Of a DNA stretch of 21,893 nt, positions 17,865 through 21,893 are shown piece after piece. Numbering within the stretch: the stretch's first letter is position 1; each line of letters starts with the position of its first letter. The stretch spans positions 1-21,893 of IMG/VR virus record IMGVR_UViG_3300025276_000245; one strand, 5' to 3'. The notes under the pieces are model-generated. The model worked only from the letters and a program-made list of their open reading frames with translations, was not told where the DNA came from and ran no database searches. A program made the position numbers and the translations under genes. The DNA comes from a virus.

Positions 17865-17957
17865 CTACTTCTTTATAATTTTTTTGTCCTTAAACTCTTT
17901 TTCACGTTTTTTGACAATACTTTTTATTTGCTCCTTAGTTGGTTTAGTCTTCTTCAT
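17865..17957 (-). CDS. Possible 30-aa lysine-rich peptide between portal and protease
   Basis: A short frame beginning at ATG 17955-17957 overlaps the last 14 bp of the portal gene in another frame and ends 3 nt before the protease start. The product starts MKKTKPTKEQIKSIVKKREK and is almost entirely Lys/Glu with a helical pattern. It fills the only gap of more than 50 nt between portal and capsid genes, and the overlapping start is like that of the other small genes in this operon. With only 30 codons in AT-rich DNA it could be chance. Confidence 0.42.
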   Translation of the reverse strand: MKKTKPTKEQIKSIVKKREKEFKDKKIIKK

Positions 17958-19248
17958 TTTCTTGTCTTTCTTGACCGTTACCACCCTCAATATTTGAGTT
18001 AGGACTAGCCGTTATTACTTGAATTTCCTCTAACTCCAAATCAGAGTCAAAACCACAAAGTTCTAAAGCCTTTTCTTTTGGAATACCCGTGATTAATAAA
18101 TCATTTAATGCCTTTGCTTTTTTACTTATACCCTCGTAGCGTTCAATTAAAATGAACTGCATTATCGGTAAATGCTCATAACTACCTACAATCTCAATAC
18201 TAGAATCATCTAGCAAACCGCCCAATACGTCAGCAAAAGCGTTAATACTAGATTGCATCTCATTTTGAATATAAGAAACCATTGATTCCTTAAAGTTATT
18301 GTAAGTAGTTTTTTTAGCTTCTAGAGAAATAATATCTTTCGGAATATGTAAAGCCGTGTAAATTAAGTTTCCGTCAACTTTTACGGATTCATCTAATCCC
18401 AAATCCCTTAATGCTATATGTAGTGATTGATAAGTAACACCAGCTTTTGTTACGATACCTCTTTTTCTAAACCAACCAAGACCGTAGTTGTTTTGTAGCA
18501 AGTTCTCTGCGTTTTCTTTATCCCCACCTACTAGAGGTAAGTGTGTATTTCCGCTACCACTAATTATTTCTTTACCGTTTGTTTTTAGTATGATATTCTT
18601 AGCAATAAGAGAGTCGTTTGTATTTATCAACGTCTGCTTCAATCCGTCCAACCTTGAGCGAACCTCAAAGAAGTTTTTATTGAACATATTAGGAAGGTCG
18701 TAGAAAAATATTAAATCCCGCATTGAGATATTTAAGTTTTCTCCGTCTTGGTCGTAGATTATATTTATATCCTCTAAAGCACTAGATGCTTGTTTAGATA
18801 ACATTTTAGATTTGTAATTATCGGGGTATTTAATCAAGTCAGAATCTAATATATAGATAGAATCTAAATCTTCATTTCTAGTAAATCCTGGTAGTCTCTT
18901 CAAGTACCCAACTGCCTTTCCTTGAGCAATCATAATAAACTGTAAACTCTCTAAAAAGTCGTTCTGAGTCTGATATAAGTTTGGTTTTCTTAATAAGTTA
19001 ATTAACCAATGGTCTTTAACCTCTTTTCGTGTAGATTTGTCTCTTACTTTAAATTCAGCTTGACTGAAAAGTTTTGCTATAAAAAGTAATGCGGGTGTTA
19101 ATATAGGGTGGTTTTGAGCAAAGTCTAAATTACTAGAGTTAGCGGTAAGTCCAAATCCATTTTCGCTATTTTTTACGTACCAATTACTGCCATCCTTTGT
19201 CCTAGTCCAAGTTAGTTTTCGTAGTTTTTCGACAATATTTAATTGCAT
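17944..19248 (-). CDS. Portal protein, HK97 family
   Basis: 434-aa protein of the Phage_portal (HK97-type) family, forming the ring at the packaging vertex. Typical segments are visible: NHPILTPALLFIAKLFSQAEF (43-64), HWLINLLRKPNLYQTQNDFL (80-99), then FIMIAQGKAVGYLKRLPG, and in the C-terminal half a GLGWFRKRGIVTKAG segment, ALHIPKDIISLE and YNNFKESMVSYIQNEM. The C-terminal tail is acidic and Gln/Asn-rich. The start is supported by a predicted promoter 18-46 nt upstream, which leaves a short leader. It opens the visible virion module. The terminase genes that normally precede it are absent here. Confidence 0.95.
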   Translation of the reverse strand: MQLNIVEKLRKLTWTRTKDGSNWYVKNSENGFGLTANSSNLDFAQNHPILTPALLFIAKLFSQAEFKVRDKSTRKEVKDHWLINLLRKPNLYQTQNDFLESLQFIMIAQGKAVGYLKRLPGFTRNEDLDSIYILDSDLIKYPDNYKSKMLSKQASSALEDINIIYDQDGENLNISMRDLIFFYDLPNMFNKNFFEVRSRLDGLKQTLINTNDSLIAKNIILKTNGKEIISGSGNTHLPLVGGDKENAENLLQNNYGLGWFRKRGIVTKAGVTYQSLHIALRDLGLDESVKVDGNLIYTALHIPKDIISLEAKKTTYNNFKESMVSYIQNEMQSSINAFADVLGGLLDDSSIEIVGSYEHLPIMQFILIERYEGISKKAKALNDLLITGIPKEKALELCGFDSDLELEEIQVITASPNSNIEGGNGQERQENEED

Positions 19249-19265
19249 ACCTTTACAGATTTGCT

Positions 19266-19294
19266 CAAAAGTAATAAAAAAAAACTAATTACAA
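19266..19294 (-). promoter_or_regulatory. Predicted Bacteroidota-type promoter for the virion operon
   Basis: On the minus strand TTG (19292-19294) is followed after 18 nt by TACTTTTG (19266-19273), a full match to the TTG-N17-23-TAnnTTTG pattern of Bacteroidota vegetative promoters. It lies in the short gap between the 78-aa gene stop and the portal ATG. Transcription would begin about 10 nt before the portal start codon. Confidence 0.6.
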
Positions 19295-19295
19295 G

Positions 19296-19532
19296 CTACG
19301 TAGACTCTTTAATAATTTTTTTTGCTATAAATATATAAGTTTTTGCAATAGCTTCCGCAATCGGCTTATAATCGGTTTTAGCGTCCGTAAATGATTTTTT
19401 ATATCTAGTTGGTTGCTTTGACTCTTCTTTTACCTCGATATAGAATTTACCGTCTATAAAAACTGGGTAAACCTTTACCTCGTGCAACAAACATATACTC
19501 ATTGCTTCATTTATTCCTAGTTCTTCGCTCAT
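19296..19532 (-). CDS. Hypothetical 78-aa protein
   Basis: Small protein beginning MSEELGINEAMSICLLHEVK, with a central beta-rich part (VYPVFIDGKFYIEVKE) and a C-terminal helix of about 25 residues rich in Ala/Ile/Lys. No cysteine cluster, signal peptide or recognised domain. The C-terminal helix is moderately hydrophobic (IAKTYIFIAKKII) but carries several lysines, so an amphipathic helix is likelier than a membrane span. It is the last gene of the small-gene region, and the promoter for the portal follows its stop directly. The ATG follows an AATAAACA-type leader like that of the gene at 20148-20309. Confidence 0.75.
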   Translation of the reverse strand: MSEELGINEAMSICLLHEVKVYPVFIDGKFYIEVKEESKQPTRYKKSFTDAKTDYKPIAEAIAKTYIFIAKKIIKEST

Positions 19533-19573
19533 TTGTTTATTTTTTAGTTCCTTTTATCCGTAGTTGTAAACAA

Positions 19574-19831
19574 TTATTTTGCTTTGTTTGTATCACACGA
19601 TAAACATCTTACGTTATTTTCGTTTATATGTCTATGGTTTGTCCACGCTTGACAAGAGTAGCAAAATAACTGCTCGCTATCGCTTTTACAACTATGTGTA
19701 TAATTAATAGCTTTTAAGTACTTACTTAATAAGTCTGTAATTTTTATTTTTGCACCATAAGAAAGTTCAATTTCTTGCTGAGGGTTACCTCCTAATTCTG
19801 CTATAAATAGTTCTTCTTTTGTTTGTATCAT
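19574..19831 (-). CDS. Small zinc-ribbon-like protein
   Basis: 85-aa protein. The N-terminal half is helical (TKEELFIAELGG; ITDLLSKYLKAIN). The C-terminal half carries paired cysteines, FCYSC at 56-60 and CLSC at 76-79, separated by 15 residues with two histidines (HRHI, 67 and 69... in the WTNHRHINENN segment). Two CxxC knuckles at this spacing form a typical zinc ribbon, so the protein probably binds zinc and may contact nucleic acid or another protein. It lies in a row of small accessory genes before the virion operon. The partner and pathway are unknown. Confidence 0.8.
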   Translation of the reverse strand: MIQTKEELFIAELGGNPQQEIELSYGAKIKITDLLSKYLKAINYTHSCKSDSEQLFCYSCQAWTNHRHINENNVRCLSCDTNKAK

Positions 19832-19842
19832 TTCTATTACAT

Positions 19843-20046
19843 TTATCCATTAATCACGCCTGTTAATACATCTATTTTTGCTTGAATAGTTCTTAATTTT
19901 TTACCGTAATATTCAACTTTATCAGTCGTTCTGTTTTTTCTATAATTCAGCTTATCAAAAATAGTCTGCTTCTTTTCTATCAGTTTGGTAATATCTAATT
20001 CTACTTGGTTTTTTGTTTTCATAATTTTATAAAGTTCGTTGTTCAT
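19843..20046 (-). CDS. Hypothetical 67-aa coiled-coil protein
   Basis: 67-aa, strongly charged protein predicted to be almost wholly helical: MNNELYKIMKTKNQVELD, then KLIEKKQTIFDKLNYRKNR and YYGKKLRTIQAKIDVLTG. The leucine/isoleucine spacing suggests two helices forming a hairpin or coiled coil. A second possible start is Met9. It lies 11 nt before the zinc-ribbon-like gene, so the two are probably co-transcribed. No family recognised. Confidence 0.72.
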   Translation of the reverse strand: MNNELYKIMKTKNQVELDITKLIEKKQTIFDKLNYRKNRTTDKVEYYGKKLRTIQAKIDVLTGVING

Positions 20047-20147
20047 AATTTCACATAATTTAACTATTCATATTCTAATTCGTTGTCGTTAATATTTCAA
20101 TGATTATGATAATCAAATCAGTTTGTCATTAATTTATACGCACTAAA

Positions 20148-20309
20148 TCATAAATTTTTATTCTTTAACGGTTGTACAACACCAGATAAAATTAATTGCT
20201 TTTCTAACCATTCTACATAATCATCGGTATAAGAACCTGTAGTTCCATAATAACTATTGCAATCAGTTTCGTTGTTTGTTTCTTCTTTATATAATTCTTG
20301 TAAGTTCAT
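20148..20309 (-). CDS. Hypothetical 53-aa protein of a common Bacteroidota phage type
   Basis: 53-aa acidic protein beginning MNLQELYKEETNNETD and continuing with a Tyr/Gly-rich link to YTDDYVEWLEKQLI. Short proteins with this layout (an LQELYKEE start and a YxxWLExxL end) occur in many Bacteroidota phages, so the gene is likely real although its function is not known. It is preceded, 28 nt upstream of its ATG, by a 22-bp sequence that is repeated exactly upstream of the 76-aa gene at 20605-20835, which suggests shared regulation. Confidence 0.72.
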   Translation of the reverse strand: MNLQELYKEETNNETDCNSYYGTTGSYTDDYVEWLEKQLILSGVVQPLKNKNL

Positions 20310-20337
20310 TGTTTATTTATTTATTACTAATTCACGC

Positions 20338-20359
20338 AACTAACCTTAACCATATCCGT
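20338..20359 (-). promoter_or_regulatory. 22-bp repeated upstream element, copy 1
   Basis: Identical over 22 bp to 20867-20888. On the minus strand it begins ACGGATATGG and contains GGTTAAGGTTAG. It ends 28 nt before the ATG at 20309. The same strand, similar distance to a start codon and perfect identity argue for a promoter-associated, operator or leader element. It has no TAnnTTTG match. Confidence 0.6.
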
Positions 20360-20386
20360 TATGATGCAATTAAAAAAGCACATAAC
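20358..20386. other. Hairpin with a single bulged base next to repeat copy 1
   Basis: GTTATG-A-TGC (20358-20367) pairs with GCA-CATAAC (20378-20386): nine base pairs with one unpaired A and a 10-nt A/T-rich loop. It touches the 22-bp repeat. It lacks a T-run, so it is not an ordinary terminator. Confidence 0.5.
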
Positions 20387-20404
20387 AACGTATATAAAAA
20401 ATAA

Positions 20405-20551
20405 CTACTTATCACATTTAATATAACTTTCGTGTGTTACTATAGTTCTATTTCTTATTAGAGAATATTCGCCTTTTTTCAATAACCCTAATTCTGCTAA
20501 TTGTCCTAAGTGATAAACACATTTTTGCGCTCTTTTTTCTGATTTATCCAT
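20405..20551 (-). CDS. Hypothetical 48-aa protein, possible HTH-like
   Basis: 48-aa basic protein beginning MDKSEKRAQKCVYHLGQLAE, followed by LGLLKKGEYSLIRNRTIVTH and a short Lys-rich end. Two helices followed by a short beta-like segment resemble the last part of a small winged-helix domain, but this is weak. The start is the only ATG in a frame that fills the gap between neighbouring small genes. No close family is recognised. Confidence 0.65.
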   Translation of the reverse strand: MDKSEKRAQKCVYHLGQLAELGLLKKGEYSLIRNRTIVTHESYIKCDK

Positions 20552-20604
20552 ATTCTAAATTTTAGTTTATTATTCCGTTACTTTTCATATACAACTCGTT
20601 GGTA

Positions 20605-20835
20605 TCAACCAATTTTTAAGTAATCTTTATATTTTAAAGGCTTCATTCCTTTTCTATCACATTCAATACAAAAAGTGGCATAGGCTTCAAATTGGCAATT
20701 ACCAACATCGGTTAAAGTTAATTTTTCTATTTCTCTTATTAAATTTTTCTTATCGTGCCAAGTGCTTAAATTATCTTGGTCATTGTCAAACTTCCAATAA
20801 TCGTTTATTAATTGTATTACTTCTTTTTTTTTCAT
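20605..20835 (-). CDS. Hypothetical 76-aa protein
   Basis: 76-aa protein beginning MKKKEVIQLINDYWKFDN, with a helix KKNLIREIEKLTLTDVGNC and a C-terminal part FCIECDRKGMKPLKYKDYLKIG. A single CxxC pair (FCIEC) could bind metal together with Cys47 or a partner subunit, but a full zinc site is not evident. Conserved-looking Trp residues near positions 14 and 26 suggest a folded domain. It follows the second copy of the 22-bp upstream element by 31 nt. Function unknown. Confidence 0.75.
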   Translation of the reverse strand: MKKKEVIQLINDYWKFDNDQDNLSTWHDKKNLIREIEKLTLTDVGNCQFEAYATFCIECDRKGMKPLKYKDYLKIG

Positions 20836-20866
20836 TATTTATAAAAATTGTGTTTTAACTATTTAA

Positions 20867-20888
20867 AACTAACCTTAACCATATCCGT
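20867..20888 (-). promoter_or_regulatory. 22-bp repeated upstream element, copy 2
   Basis: Exact copy of 20338-20359, here 31 nt upstream of the ATG at 20835. The sequence just beyond it (to 20892) also shares an 11-bp match, TATCCGTAGTT on the plus strand, with 19555-19565, which lies 22 nt upstream of the ATG at 19532. The three sites may be related regulatory elements. Confidence 0.6.
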
Positions 20889-20894
20889 AGTTAA

Positions 20895-20966
20895 TAGGGC
20901 AATATTCAAGTCTTTACAAGTAAATTAACTCTCACGCTATAACTCTGACTATCAGCTATTGCCCTA
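20895..20966. repeat. 10-bp perfect inverted repeat spanning the gap after the VRR-NUC gene
   Basis: TAGGGCAATA (20895-20904) and TATTGCCCTA (20957-20966) are perfect inverted copies separated by 52 nt. The right arm covers the stop codon of the nuclease gene. A T-run is missing, so this may be a protein-binding site, a transcript-end structure or a looped RNA rather than a standard terminator. Confidence 0.6.
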
Positions 20967-21314
20967 TGTTCTTAAATACTTCTCCGAAGCTATATTTACA
21001 AATATTTCTTTAAACTCTTCAAGAGAACGGACAATATAATATCGGAATCCTTGAGACTCAATCATAGATTTCCATTGTTTTTGTTCCTTAGACTGGTTTC
21101 CTTTTTCGTTCTTGAGTTCAATCATATACGCATTGCCCTCAAGATACAAAGTTAAATCAGAGCGACCTTTTATAACACCTAGAAATTTATTCATCTTTCC
21201 TCGATAACCGCCTACTGAGTTGTTGTTGTTGTAACAGAGAGTACCTCTTAATTCGGGATAAGTATTGTTATACCAAAGAATAATCTCCTGTTGTATTAGA
21301 GTTTCACTTTTCAT
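20964..21314 (-). CDS. VRR-NUC domain nuclease
   Basis: 116-aa protein that is essentially one VRR-NUC domain of the PD-(D/E)XK nuclease superfamily. The N-terminal helix has SETLIQQEIILWYN; then GVIKGRSDLTLYLEG places Asp53 in the GRSD motif, and YMIELKNEKGNQSKEQKQW supplies Glu66-x-Lys68 and the G-x-Q-S-x-x-Q signature at 72-78. All expected catalytic residues are present. VRR-NUC enzymes are structure-selective nucleases; short phage versions probably act in recombination, branched-DNA resolution or packaging. The start overlaps the preceding gene by 4 bp (ATGA), so both are co-translated. Its exact substrate is not visible from the sequence. Confidence 0.93.
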   Translation of the reverse strand: MKSETLIQQEIILWYNNTYPELRGTLCYNNNNSVGGYRGKMNKFLGVIKGRSDLTLYLEGNAYMIELKNEKGNQSKEQKQWKSMIESQGFRYYIVRSLEEFKEIFVNIASEKYLRT

Positions 21315-21523
21315 AATCTCCTTTCTATAAAAGATGCGAAAGATTCTATACTCTTAAACTCAGTAAAATTATAGTCTTTCAATACTTGCCTACCCTTTTG
21401 TAAGGACTTACTAGAACCAACGTACCTATGTCGCCATTTCCTCTCTCCCGTAATACTATTCTTTATAAGAGAAACCGAAACGTCGGGTACTATTCTCTTG
21501 TGTTTCAAGTTTAGAGTAGCCAT
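21311..21523 (-). CDS. Hypothetical 70-aa basic protein
   Basis: 70-aa protein rich in Lys/Arg, beginning MATLNLKHKRIVPDVSVSLI, then TGERKWRHRYVGSSKSLQKG and a C-terminal helical FKSIESFASFIERR. The basic middle part could bind nucleic acid. It begins 1 nt after the stop of the ribbon-helix-helix gene and ends overlapping the VRR-NUC start, so the three form one translation unit. No family recognised. Confidence 0.78.
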   Translation of the reverse strand: MATLNLKHKRIVPDVSVSLIKNSITGERKWRHRYVGSSKSLQKGRQVLKDYNFTEFKSIESFASFIERRL

Positions 21524-21524
21524 A

Positions 21525-21692
21525 TTAATTATCTCTAATTACTTGTTTAAGACCCTTTAAAACTAAATCCGTTAAGTTTGTTTTGTTCTTTATAGCAAAT
21601 ATTTGTGCCTCTTCCTTCAATTCAATAGGAAGTCTAAAGGCTGATAAAATAGTTGTTGGGCTTTTCTTACGATGTGTTAAATTACTTTTCAT
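21525..21692 (-). CDS. Ribbon-helix-helix (Arc/CopG-like) DNA-binding protein
   Basis: 55-aa protein. After a basic start (MKSNLTHRKKSP) come TTILSAFRLPIELKEEAQ and then NLTDLVLKGLKQVIRD. The order beta strand (about 14-22), helix 1 (22-36), a turn at NKTN and helix 2 (39-53), with the LP-x-EL-KE and TDLVLKGL patterns, is that of an RHH domain, which binds DNA as a dimer through the paired strands. It is the first protein gene after the predicted promoter and the tRNA-like gene, and is followed after 1 nt by the next gene. It is probably a phage transcription regulator and may act on the operon or on the repeated upstream elements; that target is inference. Confidence 0.8.
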   Translation of the reverse strand: MKSNLTHRKKSPTTILSAFRLPIELKEEAQIFAIKNKTNLTDLVLKGLKQVIRDN

Positions 21693-21714
21693 TTCTATTA
21701 TTGTTTTAGTTTAG

Positions 21715-21813
21715 TGAGGTAGGTAGGACTCGAACCTACAAGATTAATTTCCCCCTACAGAATTAATCTAGCCCCTTTCCGAAGCCTATGTTTACCAATT
21801 TCATCACTACCTC
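21715..21813 (-). tRNA. Class II (Leu-like) tRNA or tRNA-like element with abnormal anticodon arm
   Basis: On the minus strand a 99-nt cloverleaf can be drawn. The acceptor stem GAGGTAG/CTACCTC is perfect over 7 bp and the discriminator is A. The D arm is ATG...CAT with an AAATTGGTAAA loop, as in bacterial tRNA-Leu. The T arm is GTAGG-TTCGAGT-CCTAC. The variable arm is a perfect 8-bp AGATTAAT/ATTAATCT stem with a 13-nt loop. The anticodon arm would be GGCTT-CGGAAAG-GGGCT, closed by three G-U pairs, with GAA at 34-36 but G instead of U at position 33. No CCA is encoded. Identity and charging are uncertain. Confidence 0.6.
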
Positions 21814-21827
21814 TTTATATATATAAA

Positions 21828-21857
21828 CAAATATACAAAACAATTTCATATAAACAA
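21828..21857 (-). promoter_or_regulatory. Predicted promoter upstream of the tRNA-like gene
   Basis: On the minus strand TTG (21855-21857), a 19-nt spacer and TATATTTG (21828-21835) fully match the Bacteroidota TTG/TAnnTTTG pattern. The expected start is about 8 nt before the tRNA-like 5' end. The transcript could continue into the ribbon-helix-helix, 70-aa and nuclease genes. Confidence 0.6.
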
Positions 21858-21893
21858 TAAAAATTCTTTAATTCTTTACGGGATGCGTACGGG

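Noticed and set aside
16862-18703. Plus-strand frames at 16862-17050 and 18488-18703
   Set aside because: They lie opposite the capsid and portal genes, and their translations have no recognisable features.
21876-21893. Direct repeat TACGGG at 21876-21881 and 21888-21893 at the right edge
   Set aside because: Only 6 bp and cut off by the window end, so it cannot be told from chance or tied to an attachment or cohesive end.

Overview
The window looks like part of a tailed phage (siphovirus-type) or prophage of a Bacteroidota host, most likely a flavobacterium. The DNA is AT-rich, start codons follow A/T-rich leaders with no Shine-Dalgarno sequence, and two good matches to the Bacteroidota promoter pattern (TTG, 17-23 nt, TAnnTTTG) are present. 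The structural proteins resemble those of Flavobacterium/Cellulophaga/Bacteroides phages. Every gene I support is on the minus strand, so transcription runs from high to low coordinates. No terminase, integrase, lysis or replication initiator gene is visible.

Right part (about 21,857 down to 19,296): a promoter, a tRNA-like gene with a long variable arm and an abnormal anticodon arm, a ribbon-helix-helix protein, a 70-aa protein, a VRR-NUC nuclease and six small proteins of 48-85 aa, one with a zinc-ribbon-like Cys pattern. Several start codons here are preceded by related short motifs, including a perfect 22-bp repeat 28 and 31 nt upstream of two starts.

Middle part (19,294 down to 12,163): a predicted promoter precedes a tightly packed virion module: HK97-type portal, prohead protease, major capsid protein, a 48-aa linker gene, two head-tail connector or neck proteins, a 50-aa linker gene and the major tail protein with a C-terminal Ig-like domain. 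Genes are often joined by TAATG or ATGA overlaps. A strong hairpin terminator follows the major tail gene and probably lowers expression of what lies beyond it. Two proteins that probably include the tail assembly chaperone come next.

Left part (12,160 down to 1): the 1043-aa tape measure, two large tail-tip proteins (one with a segment resembling SprB repeats of flavobacterial gliding adhesins), and the standout feature. This is one uninterrupted reading frame from 4686 to the window edge (1562 codons, no stop, 3' end missing). After a 152-residue phage-type N-terminus it consists of 88 consecutive 16-residue (48-bp) units with no insertion or deletion. Positions 2 (Gly), 5 (Ser), 9 (Asn) and 15 (Ser) are identical in all 88 units, while pairs of positions between them vary. 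The pattern resembles the beta-roll head of YadA-type trimeric adhesins, which suggests a giant, modular, recombining tail fibre.
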